The notes under the pieces were generated by a model. That model saw only the letters and a program-made list of their open reading frames with translations, was not told the DNA's origin and did no database searches. Below are positions 1 through 5,607 of a DNA stretch of 9,515 bases, piece by piece. The first letter of the stretch is position 1. Each line of letters starts with the position of its first letter. This stretch comes from Acidobacteriota bacterium. GTDB lineage: Bacteria > Acidobacteriota > Vicinamibacteria > Vicinamibacterales > SCN-69-37. The translations under genes were made by a program, and so were the position numbers. Where the stretch lies: positions 1 through 9,515 of the forward strand of contig JAKALV010000120.1 in the NCBI GenBank assembly GCA_021824055.1. Direction: 5' to 3'.

Positions 1-1
1 C

Positions 2-163
2 GCGTTCGGGCTCGATCGCATCATCGCCATCCTGGCCGGCGAGTCGTCGATCCGCGACGTGATGGCGTTCCCGAAGACGGCCCAGGCGGTGGACCTGATG
101 TCGGGCGCGCCGTCGGGCGTGGACGACACGCAGCTGCGGGAGCTCCGCATTCGCAATGTGTGA
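2..163 (+). CDS. aspS: Aspartate--tRNA ligase, C-terminal end (partial)
   Basis: This is the last 53 codons of a class II aminoacyl-tRNA synthetase that charges tRNA-Asp (or tRNA-Asp/Asn in a non-discriminating form) in the cytoplasm. The reading begins with AFGLDRIIAILAGESSIRDV, which holds the class II motif 3 signature GLDR. It continues with a FPKT-Q-xx-DLM block and a closing SGVDDTQLRELRIRNV tail, all typical of the bacterial AspS C-terminus. The stop is TGA at 161-163. The 5' part lies outside the window, so discriminating and non-discriminating types cannot be told apart here. The next gene starts only 24 bases after the stop, so co-transcription is plausible. Confidence 0.95.
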   Translation, partial: AFGLDRIIAILAGESSIRDVMAFPKTAQAVDLMSGAPSGVDDTQLRELRIRNV

Positions 164-187
164 AGCGCGCCGGGCTTCGGACGATTG

Positions 188-1111
188 ATGCGGATCGGCA
201 TCGATCTCGGCGGCACCAAGATTGAGGCGGTCGTGCTCGACGCCACGGACGCGATCTGCTGGCGGCGCCGCGTGCCGACCCCGCGCGACAGTTACGAGGG
301 GACGCTCGGCGCGATTCGCGAGCTCGTCGCGGCCGCGGAGGCCGCGGCGCGCGAGCCGTGCACGGTCGGGATTGGCATACCCGGCGCCGTGTCGCCGGTC
401 ACGAAACTCATCAAGAACGCCAACTCCACCTGGCTCATCGGGCGTCCGTTCGAAGAGGATCTGGCGCGCGCGCTTGGGCGGAAGGTGCGCCTCGCCAATG
501 ACGCGAACTGCCTGGCGGTGTCGGAAGCAGCGGACGGCGCCGCAGCCGGAGCGGACGTGGTGTTTGCCGTGATCCTCGGCACCGGCACCGGTGGCGGCCT
601 CGTGGTCAACGGTCAACTCGTGCCCGGGGCCAACGCCATCGGCGGCGAATGGGGCCACAACCCGCTGCCCGCGCCGGACGTTGACGAGCGCCCGGGGCCG
701 GCGTGTTACTGCGGGCGCTCGGGATGCATCGAAACTTTTCTTTCGGGACCGGGGCTGGCCGCCGACTATGCTCGACGCACCGGCACCGGCACCGGCACCG
801 GCACCGGCGGCGCGGTCACGGCCGAGCAGATCGTTCGGCGCGCGGCGGCCGGCGAGCCGGCGGCCGGCGCGGCGCTCGATGTGTGGGAGGGCCGGCTGGC
901 GCGCAGCCTCGCGACCGTGATCAACATTGTTGACCCGGACGTGATCGTCGTCGGCGGCGGGTTGTCGCAGATCGCGCGGTTGTACGCGAACGTGCCGGCG
1001 CGCTGGGGCCGGTATGTGTTTTCGGATCGCGTGGTGACGCGGCTCGTGCCGGCCGCGCATGGAGATGCCAGCGGCGTACGGGGCGCCGCCTGGTTGTGGG
1101 AGAGGACCTGA
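188..1111 (+). CDS. mak: ROK-family fructokinase, Mak type
   Basis: A cytoplasmic sugar kinase of 307 residues that phosphorylates a hexose with ATP, most likely fructose to fructose-6-phosphate. The N-terminal phosphate-binding loop is IDLGGTK (residues 5-11). LANDANCLAVSEA carries the catalytic Asp105. GEWGHNPLP (His157) and CYCGRSGCIE (Cys173, Cys175, Cys180) form the ROK zinc site. The end, DPDVIVVGGG followed by HGDASGVRGAAWLW, closely resembles E. coli Mak as I remember it, along with the early PTPRDSYEGT and NANSTWLIGRPFEEDL blocks. I chose ATG at 188; a TTG at 185 would add one residue. No strong Shine-Dalgarno is visible. A (Thr-Gly)x5 run at residues 198-207 is encoded by a hexanucleotide repeat (separate entry). 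Family and motifs are secure; fructose rather than another hexose is inferred from resemblance. Confidence 0.86.
   Translation: MRIGIDLGGTKIEAVVLDATDAICWRRRVPTPRDSYEGTLGAIRELVAAAEAAAREPCTVGIGIPGAVSPVTKLIKNANSTWLIGRPFEEDLARALGRKVRLANDANCLAVSEAADGAAAGADVVFAVILGTGTGGGLVVNGQLVPGANAIGGEWGHNPLPAPDVDERPGPACYCGRSGCIETFLSGPGLAADYARRTGTGTGTGTGGAVTAEQIVRRAAAGEPAAGAALDVWEGRLARSLATVINIVDPDVIVVGGGLSQIARLYANVPARWGRYVFSDRVVTRLVPAAHGDASGVRGAAWLWERT
777..808 (+). repeat. In-frame hexanucleotide tandem repeat (GCACCG)x5 inside the kinase gene
   Basis: Five perfect copies of GCACCG plus two further bases run from 777 to 808. In the kinase frame they give alternating ACC and GGC codons, that is five Thr-Gly pairs (residues 198-207), just after the zinc-binding segment. 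Because the unit is 6 bp, gain or loss of a copy changes the protein by one Thr-Gly pair without a frameshift. Confidence 0.9.
1098..1105 (+). promoter_or_regulatory. Ribosome binding site of phoH
   Basis: The purine run GGGAGAGG sits 10 bases before ATG 1116, inside the last codons of the upstream kinase gene. It favours ATG 1116 over a second in-frame ATG at 1140 and suggests translation coupled to the kinase. Confidence 0.6.
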
Positions 1112-1115
1112 CTGA

Positions 1116-2087
1116 ATGGCCAGTGCCGCGCGTGTAACGATGCCGGATGAGGGGGTCGAGACGTTGTACGGCCCCTACGACGAGAACTTGAAGCAGCTGG
1201 AGACGGCGCTGGCCGTCCGGTTGCGCACCAGCGGCAATGATGTGGTGATCGAGGGCAACCCGGACGGCGTCGCGCGCGCCGAGCGCGTGTTCGGCCAGTT
1301 CGCGGGGCTGTTGCGCGACGGCTATCGCTTTCAGCGTGGCGATGTGAAGACCGCCGCGCAACTCGTGCAGCAGAACCCGAACGTCGAGCTCCCTGAGTAT
1401 TTCCTGCGCGCGGGTACGAAGGCCGCGGGCCGCAAACAGGTGGCGCCCAAGAGCGTCGCGCAGCGCAATTACCTCGACGCGATCGAGCGGCGCGACATCG
1501 TGTTCGGCGTGGGACCGGCCGGCACGGGCAAGACCTACCTGGCGATGGCGCAGGCCGTGTCGTTTCTGCTGGCCAAGCGCGTCAATCGGATCATCCTCGC
1601 GCGCCCCGCGGTGGAAGCCGGCGAGAAGCTGGGCTTTCTGCCGGGCGACCTGCAGGAGAAGGTGAATCCCTATCTGCGGCCGCTCTACGACGCGCTCTAC
1701 GACATGATCGACGCCGAACGCGTGGACCGGTTGCTCGAGCGCAACGTCATCGAGGTCGCGCCGATCGCGTTCATGCGCGGCCGTACGCTCAACGACGCGT
1801 TCGTCATCCTCGACGAGGCGCAGAACACCACATCCGAGCAGATGAAGATGTTCCTGACGCGCCTCGGCTTTGGCTCGAAGGCCGTCGTCACCGGCGATGT
1901 CACGCAGATCGACTTGCCGCTCGGCAAGACGTCCGGTCTGGTTGAGGCGCTCAAGGTGATTGAGGGCATTGAGGGCATCGAGGTCATCCACTTTGACGAC
2001 CGCGACGTCGTGCGCCACCAGTTGGTGCAGCAGATCGTGAAAGCGTACGAGGCGTTCGTCAAGCAGCAACGGCCCCACTCCCTATGA
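1116..2087 (+). CDS. phoH: PhoH-family ATPase (YbeZ-like)
   Basis: A cytoplasmic P-loop ATPase of 323 residues, related to YbeZ and PhoH, thought to act with YbeY in RNA processing and ribosome maturation. A small N-terminal KH-like region (about residues 20-80) precedes the PhoH ATPase core. Walker A is GPAGTGKT (residues 133-140) and Walker B is VILDEAQNT (from residue 230). Other family blocks are RIILARPAVEAGEKLGFLPG, IAFMRGRT, TGDVTQIDLP and RDVVRHQLVQQIVKAYE. Length is normal for the family. The gene follows the kinase by 4 bases, and its TGA stop (2085-2087) overlaps the ybeY ATG in an ATGA. The PgpH-type HD membrane gene often found between phoH and ybeY in other phyla is absent here. 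The biochemical role of PhoH is only partly known in any organism. Confidence 0.95.
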   Translation: MASAARVTMPDEGVETLYGPYDENLKQLETALAVRLRTSGNDVVIEGNPDGVARAERVFGQFAGLLRDGYRFQRGDVKTAAQLVQQNPNVELPEYFLRAGTKAAGRKQVAPKSVAQRNYLDAIERRDIVFGVGPAGTGKTYLAMAQAVSFLLAKRVNRIILARPAVEAGEKLGFLPGDLQEKVNPYLRPLYDALYDMIDAERVDRLLERNVIEVAPIAFMRGRTLNDAFVILDEAQNTTSEQMKMFLTRLGFGSKAVVTGDVTQIDLPLGKTSGLVEALKVIEGIEGIEVIHFDDRDVVRHQLVQQIVKAYEAFVKQQRPHSL

Positions 2088-2515
2088 TCCGCGCCGAGAT
2101 CACCGACGCCCAGGGCCGCCGCATGCGGTCGCAGTCGCTGGCGCGCTGGATCGAGCGGCACGCGCCGAAGAAAGCGAGCGGGACGCTGGTCGTGGCGATC
2201 GTGTCCGACGCGACGATGCGGCGGTTCAATCGCCAGTTCCGGCGGAAGGATTACGCGACCGACGTGCTGTCGTTTCCGTCGATCGCGCCGGACGACCTCG
2301 GCGAAGTGGCGATTGCCAGCGGCGTGTGCCGCCGTCAGGCGCGCGAGGCCCGACACCCGGAGAGCGTGGAGGCGCGTATTCTGGCGCTGCACGGCCTGCT
2401 GCATCTCATGGGCTACGATCATGAGCACGACACCGGTGAGATGCGCCGGACGGAGGAGCGGCTGCGCAAACGCGCGGGCCTGCCGTCCGGCCTGATCCGC
2501 CGCGCCACGCGATGA
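2084..2515 (+). CDS. ybeY: Endoribonuclease / rRNA maturation factor YbeY
   Basis: A 143-residue zinc-dependent endoribonuclease (UPF0054) involved in 16S rRNA 3'-end maturation and ribosome quality control. The diagnostic motif HGLLHLMGYDHEHD starts at residue 103 and supplies the three zinc ligands His103, His107 and His113. Upstream, FNRQFRRKDYATDVLSFP is the second conserved block (the N-x-x-x-R-x-KDxxTDVLSFP pattern). GEVAIASGVC follows, where many homologues have GDI-x-IS or similar. The ATG overlaps the phoH stop by 4 bases, and the TGA stop (2513-2515) overlaps the corC start in the same way, so the three proteins are probably made by coupled translation. A ferredoxin or deaminase neighbour is not present. 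The identification is very secure. Confidence 0.97.
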   Translation: MIRAEITDAQGRRMRSQSLARWIERHAPKKASGTLVVAIVSDATMRRFNRQFRRKDYATDVLSFPSIAPDDLGEVAIASGVCRRQAREARHPESVEARILALHGLLHLMGYDHEHDTGEMRRTEERLRKRAGLPSGLIRRATR

Positions 2516-3702
2516 TCCCTCTCGTCCTGTTCCTGGCGCTTGCCGGCATGCTGTACGCCGCCGTGGTCGAAATCGCGTTCGGCGTGCTCATGCGGCTCCC
2601 GCAGCGGCTGGCGGCCGACCACGACGACCGGCGGCTGCAGACGTTTCTCGAGGATCCGATCAAGCTCTTCGTGCCGGCCCGCATCCTCCGCGGCGGGCTG
2701 CTGATCGGCGCGGTGGTGCTGCTCGCGCAGACGTACGGCACGGGTTTTGAGGCCGGCGTCTTCCTGTTTCTGACCGGGATCGGCATCAACGTGGTGCTGG
2801 GCCAGCTGTTGCCGGCGCGGCTCGTGCGACGCTCGCCGGAGCGCGTGCTGCAGCTGCTGCTGCCGGGCTTCACCGCGGCCGCCAACCTGGTCGCGCCGCT
2901 GACGTCGGTGATCATCGCGTGGCTCGGTCCGCCCGCCGAGCCGCGGCGCCTGCTGAAGTCGGTCATCGATTTCGGCGAAACGCAGGTGCGCGAGGTCATG
3001 ACGCCGCGGCCCGATATCGTCGCGATCCGTGCCGACGCGTCGCTGACGGAACTGCGGCGGCTTGTGCAGGAACAGGAGTACTCGCGGCTGCCGGTCTATA
3101 CCGAGAACATCGACAACATCGCCGGATTCATCGTCGTGAAGGATCTGTTCCAGTTGCCGGAGCAGCCCGCGGCCGACCGCCAGGTCAGGGACTTCATCAG
3201 GCCGGCCGCATTCGTGCCCGAGACCAAGCGCGTGGCCGATGTCCTGCTCGAGTTCCAGCAGAAACGCCTGCAGGCCGCCATTGTCGTTGACGAATATGGC
3301 GGCACCGCGGGGCTGGTGACGGTCGAGGATGTGGTGGAAGAGCTGGTCGGCGAGATCCGCGACGAGTACGACGTCGAGGTGGAGCCGATCGTGAGTGAGC
3401 CCGACGGCGCGTTTGTGTTCAGCGCGAAAGTGGCGATTGGCGACATGACGGATCGCCTGGGCGTGTCGATCGAGGGCGATGGATTCGAGACGGTGGGCGG
3501 CTTCGTGCTGAGCCGCCTCGGCCGCGTGCCGTCGGTGGGCGAGAAGTTCACGACCGACGGCATCGACGTGGAAGTGCTCGAGGCCGAGCGCCGCCGGATT
3601 CATCGTGTGCGCGTGCGGTTGGCGGCTCCCGACGTCGGACCGTCAGCTCATGCCGACTGGAGGGGCGGACCTTCAGGTCCGCCCGAGGGCGCGGAGTCAT
3701 GA
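2512..3702 (+). CDS. CorC/HlyC-type CBS-domain membrane protein (YbeX relative)
   Basis: A 396-residue inner-membrane protein. The N-terminus has a divergent DUF21/CNNM-like membrane domain with hydrophobic stretches near residues 2-24, 60-74, 81-100 and 112-139; the DUF21 signature is weak (AAVVEIAFGVL around residues 16-26). A CBS pair follows (about 158-285), beginning REVMTPRPDIVAI and including SRLPVYTENIDNIAGFIVVKDL and VVDEYGGTAGLVTVEDVVEE. The CorC/HlyC C-terminal domain (about 300-370) includes DRLGV and ETVGGFVLSRLGRVPSVGE. Relatives are linked to Mg/Co efflux, and YbeX to ribosome function beside YbeZ and YbeY. The transport role is inferred from the family and was not tested. The last ~14 residues (from Trp383) are encoded by a palindromic repeat shared with the intergenic region after era. 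The stop overlaps the era ATG by an ATGA. Confidence 0.92.
   Translation: MIPLVLFLALAGMLYAAVVEIAFGVLMRLPQRLAADHDDRRLQTFLEDPIKLFVPARILRGGLLIGAVVLLAQTYGTGFEAGVFLFLTGIGINVVLGQLLPARLVRRSPERVLQLLLPGFTAAANLVAPLTSVIIAWLGPPAEPRRLLKSVIDFGETQVREVMTPRPDIVAIRADASLTELRRLVQEQEYSRLPVYTENIDNIAGFIVVKDLFQLPEQPAADRQVRDFIRPAAFVPETKRVADVLLEFQQKRLQAAIVVDEYGGTAGLVTVEDVVEELVGEIRDEYDVEVEPIVSEPDGAFVFSAKVAIGDMTDRLGVSIEGDGFETVGGFVLSRLGRVPSVGEKFTTDGIDVEVLEAERRRIHRVRVRLAAPDVGPSAHADWRGGPSGPPEGAES
3663..3684 (+). repeat. Palindrome (10-bp stem) in the corC 3' end / era leader
   Basis: The arms GGGCGGACCT (3663-3672) and AGGTCCGCCC (3675-3684) are perfect complements separated by only TC, so the practical fold is a 9-bp stem with a TTCA loop. 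The 14 bases at 3659-3672 match GGAGGGCCGGACCT at 4728 and 4751 at 13 of 14 positions. The palindrome is translated as part of the CorC tail (RGGPSGPPEG). It ends just before GAGGG (3685-3689), a possible Shine-Dalgarno for era 9 bases upstream of its ATG. Confidence 0.85.
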
Positions 3703-4574
3703 AGTCCGGCTACGTGTCCCTCATCGGCCGGCCCAATGCCGGCAAATCCACGCTCATGAACGCGCTCGTCGGCGACAAGGTGGCGATCACGTCCGACAAG
3801 CCGCAGACGACGCGGAAGAAGATTCTCGGCGTGGCGAATGCGCCCGGCGGCCAGATCGCGTTTCTCGACACGCCCGGCATTCACAAGCCGGTGCACCGCA
3901 TGAATCAACGGATGGTGGACGCGGCCGTCGAGGCGCTCGGCGAGGCCGACCTGGCCGTGCTCGTGATCGACGTCACGGAGAAGCCCGGCGCCGGCGATCA
4001 CTACGTGCTCGACATGCTCGAGAAGGCGAAACGTCCGGTGATCCTCGCGATCAACAAGATCGACGCGGTGAAGAAGAACGAACTGCTGCCGATCATCGCC
4101 GGCTACGCGAAGGCGCTGCCGTTTCTGGCCATCGTCCCCATCTCGGCGTTTCACAAGGATGGACTCGACGCGCTGACGTCGGAGATTCTCGCCGCGCTGC
4201 CGGAAGGCGAGGCGCTGTTTCCGGATGACTACCTCACGGACCAGAGCGTGCGTTCCATGGCGGCGGAGCTGATCCGCGAGAAGGTGCTGCGCTACACGCG
4301 CGATGAATTGCCCTACACCACCGCGGTCGTGATCGAGCAGTTCGAAGAGCCGGAGGTCGTGGGCGGGCTGACGAGGATCTTCGCGTCGATCCTCGTCGAA
4401 AGCGATTCGCAGAAGCCGATCGTGATCGGCAAGGCCGGCGCGATGATCAAGCAGATCGGCACCGACGCGCGCAAGGATCTGCAGACGCTGCTCGGCCGCA
4501 AGGTTTTTCTCGAGTTGCACGTCAAGGTGAAGTCCGACTGGCGCGACGACGAACGGATTCTCGACCAGCTCTGA
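3699..4574 (+). CDS. era: GTPase Era
   Basis: A 291-residue Ras-like GTPase that binds the 3' end of 16S rRNA and assists 30S subunit assembly at the inner face of the membrane. All G motifs are visible: G1 GRPNAGKS (residues 10-17), G2 around SDKPQTTR (32-39), G3 DTPG (57-60), G4 NKID (119-122) and G5 ISA (148-150). The C-terminal KH domain has the loop VIGKAGAMIKQIG (242-254), and the end LELHVKVKSDWRDDERILDQL is typical. Length is standard. The ATG overlaps the corC stop (ATGA), placing era at the end of the coupled phoH-ybeY-corC-era block. That is functionally sensible because YbeY and Era both act on the 16S 3' end. In many genomes recO follows at once; here about 1 kb of accessory DNA separates them. 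Confidence 0.99.
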   Translation: MKSGYVSLIGRPNAGKSTLMNALVGDKVAITSDKPQTTRKKILGVANAPGGQIAFLDTPGIHKPVHRMNQRMVDAAVEALGEADLAVLVIDVTEKPGAGDHYVLDMLEKAKRPVILAINKIDAVKKNELLPIIAGYAKALPFLAIVPISAFHKDGLDALTSEILAALPEGEALFPDDYLTDQSVRSMAAELIREKVLRYTRDELPYTTAVVIEQFEEPEVVGGLTRIFASILVESDSQKPIVIGKAGAMIKQIGTDARKDLQTLLGRKVFLELHVKVKSDWRDDERILDQL

Positions 4575-4584
4575 GGTTTTGGCA

Positions 4585-4670
4585 GGTTCGACGGGTTCGG
4601 GAGGCTTCGCCCCCTGGTTCGGGGAACTGGCGCTGGTGGTTCGGGGGACTATCGCCCGTAGTGCGGTTCG
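4585..4670. repeat. Degenerate GGTTCG repeat array after era
   Basis: Five GGTTCG words occur at 4585, 4594, 4616, 4638 and 4665. The copies at 4594, 4616 and 4638 are exactly 22 bases apart, and the units that follow share a GGTTCGGG start and, in two of three, a CGCCC-like end, so this reads as a decayed tandem repeat of about 22 bp. A small GGC-TTC-GCC hairpin lies at 4603-4611. No T-rich tail is present, so an intrinsic terminator cannot be claimed. No coding function is visible. Confidence 0.5.
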
Positions 4671-4701
4671 GCGCTCGGCCTCGCTGCGCTCGGCGAGCGC
4701 C
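4670..4701. repeat. GC-rich inverted repeat
   Basis: GGCGCTCG (4670-4677) and CGAGCGCC (4694-4701) are perfect complements around a 16-base GC-rich loop that can add two more G-C pairs. It follows directly on the last GGTTCG word. It could act as a weak transcript-end structure after era but has no U-tract. It is more likely another intergenic repeat. Confidence 0.5.
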
Positions 4702-4727
4702 ACGGGCTCACAGCACGCTGACCGATA

Positions 4728-4764
4728 GGAGGGCCGGACCTAGACAGGGTGGAGGGCCGGACCT
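4728..4764. repeat. Direct repeat GGAGGGCCGGACCT, two copies
   Basis: Identical 14-bp copies at 4728-4741 and 4751-4764 are separated by 9 bases. They match the left half of the palindrome at 3659-3672 with one mismatch. The second copy ends exactly where recognisable permease coding sequence begins, so the repeat marks a rearrangement junction. Confidence 0.8.
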
Positions 4765-4765
4765 G

Positions 4766-4912
4766 GACCTTCTCTTCCAGATCGAGCCCAGATCTCCGTG
4801 GGTTTTCGCGGCGGCATCCGCCCTCGTGACCGCTGTCGTGTTCTTCGCAAGCGGCATCCCAGCGACGCGCGCGAGCCGTCTCAGTCCGGTCGAGGCGCTG
4901 CGCGCCGAGTAG
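4766..4912 (+). pseudogene. Remnant C-terminus of a MacB/ADOP-type ABC transporter permease
   Basis: About 48 codons ending at TAG 4910-4912 read as the last part of a FtsX-like permease domain. The order is an LLFQIEP loop, one hydrophobic helix (WVFAAASALVTAVVFFAS), then the classical end PATRASRLSPVEALRAE, which resembles the PAxRAxRvdPmxALRxE ending of MacB and of the duplicated orphan permeases (ADOP) common in Acidobacteriota. The other hundreds of residues are missing, and the homology starts abruptly after the 14-bp repeat at 4751-4764. I therefore call it a decayed fragment, not a gene. The in-frame ORF extends upstream to 4661, but that stretch is repeat sequence with no permease likeness. 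Confidence 0.65.
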
Positions 4913-4955
4913 CCAGCCATTGGTGCTCATCGTTTGGCCTCCTGCTTGCATCGTC

Positions 4956-4961
4956 AAGGGG
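4956..4961 (+). promoter_or_regulatory. Ribosome binding site deciding a GTG start
   Basis: AAGGGG lies 7 bases before GTG 4969 but only 1 base before the in-frame GTG 4963. This supports 4969 as the start of the GxxExxY gene. The open frame runs upstream to 4798, but there it merely overlaps the permease remnant. Confidence 0.55.
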
Positions 4962-4968
4962 CGTGGTC

Positions 4969-5343
4969 GTGCTCCAAACGAATCCAATTGCTCGAGCTGC
5001 CATCGGCGGCGCCATCGAGGTTCATCGCACCCTGGGCCCCGGGCTGCTCGAGGCCGCCTATCGACGAAGTCTGGAGCGCGAGCTCCAACTACGCGGCCTC
5101 TCGTGTCAACTCGAGGTGCCTCTTCCAGTTACCTACAAGGGCGCTGACGTTAACTGCGGTTACCGCCTCGACTTTCTTGTCGAGAAACAGTTAGTGATCG
5201 AAGTGAAGAGCGTTGAACATCTTCTGCCTATTCATGCGGCGCAGGTCATCACCTACCTGCGACTGTCGGGCGCCAAGCAGGCGCTCTTGATCAACTTCAA
5301 CGTGCCGCGACTGATTGACGGCCTCCGGAGCTTCTTGGCGTGA
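4969..5343 (+). CDS. GxxExxY-family protein (PD-(D/E)XK-like)
   Basis: A 124-residue soluble protein of the GxxExxY family. The naming motif is GPGLLEAAYRRSLERELQLRG: G25, E28 and Y31 give G-x-x-E-x-x-Y. The second half has the pattern of a PD-(D/E)XK nuclease fold: GYRLDFLVEKQLVIEVK supplies Asp68, Glu78 and Lys80, followed by Gln92-x3-Tyr96 (QVITY) in the next helix. The family's biological role is not established; nuclease activity is an inference from the fold. Length fits the family. The start is GTG 4969, chosen from the AAGGGG site. Codon use differs from the flanking genes: a TTA leucine codon and more T- and A-ending codons (CCT, GTT, CTT, CCA), which suggests acquisition. It stands alone between era and recO, 57 bases after the permease remnant and immediately before the cloverleaf repeat. 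Confidence 0.87.
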   Translation: MLQTNPIARAAIGGAIEVHRTLGPGLLEAAYRRSLERELQLRGLSCQLEVPLPVTYKGADVNCGYRLDFLVEKQLVIEVKSVEHLLPIHAAQVITYLRLSGAKQALLINFNVPRLIDGLRSFLA

Positions 5344-5348
5344 AAGCA

Positions 5349-5487
5349 GGGCCTGGCGGCCGCCAAAGGCGGCCGGCTGCGAGGAGGAGAGGCGCGAACA
5401 AGAGAGCCTCGGTGGTCCTGGCCCGGCTCTTTTCGTTCGCGCCTCTCCTCCTCGCAGCTCGCCCGGCGTAGCCGGGCCACCAGGCCC
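5349..5487. repeat. Cloverleaf inverted-repeat element (139 bp)
   Basis: The element closes with an 8-bp outer stem, GGGCCTGG (5349-5356) with CCAGGCCC (5480-5487). Inside are three arms. Arm 1 is a perfect 8-bp hairpin, 5357-5364 with 5368-5375, loop AAA. Arm 2 is a perfect 24-bp stem, 5376-5399 with 5435-5458; after a small internal loop a further 6 bp follows, AGAGCC (5403-5408) with GGCTCT (5425-5430), capped by a 16-base loop. Arm 3 is a 7-bp hairpin, GCCCGGC (5461-5467) with GCCGGGC (5471-5477), loop GTA. The outer stem, arm 1 and arm 2 abut with no unpaired bases; two bases sit on each side of arm 3. It starts 6 bases after the GxxExxY stop. No transposase, U-tract or obvious target duplication is seen. 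It could be a non-autonomous mobile or REP-like element, a transcript-end structure, or a structured RNA. Confidence 0.85.
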
Positions 5488-5601
5488 GCTCGGTTCTGCC
5501 ACGCCAGAGAGGCCCTCGATCTTCTTCACCTCCCTTCATGCCTTCATGGTGAATAGCTCTTGATCTTGGCCGGTTTCCTGCAGGGCCGACGATGGGCAGA
5601 G

Positions 5602-5607
5602 TACAAT
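5602..5607 (+). promoter_or_regulatory. Possible -10 box upstream of recO
   Basis: TACAAT lies in an unusually AT-rich patch (GTACAATTACAAAG) 15 bases before ATG 5623. No convincing -35 sits at 16-18 bp spacing, and the resulting leader would be very short, so this is weak. The rest of 5488-5622 shows only two CTTCATG words near 5535-5548 and no gene. Confidence 0.2.

Noticed and set aside
1959..1985. 9-bp tandem ATTGAGGGC duplication in phoH giving IEGIEG
   Set aside because: The Gly-Ile/Val-Glu-Gly stretch occurs at this place in other PhoH proteins and the domain length is normal, so it is not an insertion.
921..2078. Long minus-strand open frame opposite phoH, about 385 codons
   Set aside because: It lies opposite a clear PhoH ATPase, is rich in His/Arg/Leu/Asp as expected for antisense of GC-rich codons, and has no recognisable domain. 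It is a shadow.
2419..3603. Long minus-strand open frame opposite corC, about 394 codons
   Set aside because: Same antisense pattern with no motif; corC on the + strand explains the sequence.
3605..4228. A + strand open frame overlapping corC and era in another frame
   Set aside because: Arg- and Ala-rich frameshift reading of era; no family likeness.
4575..4720. Rho-independent terminator after era
   Set aside because: Small GC hairpins are present but none is followed by a T-run; I list the repeats instead.
5349..5487. tRNA or tRNA-like gene suggested by the cloverleaf shape
   Set aside because: Arm lengths are wrong (24+6-bp central arm, 3-base loops), there is no T-loop GTTCRA or anticodon-loop layout, and no CCA-type end.
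5191..5529. Minus-strand small open frame through the cloverleaf region
   Set aside because: Gly/Pro/Arg-rich translation of the inverted repeat and of the antisense of the GxxExxY gene; no ribosome site or conserved domain seen.
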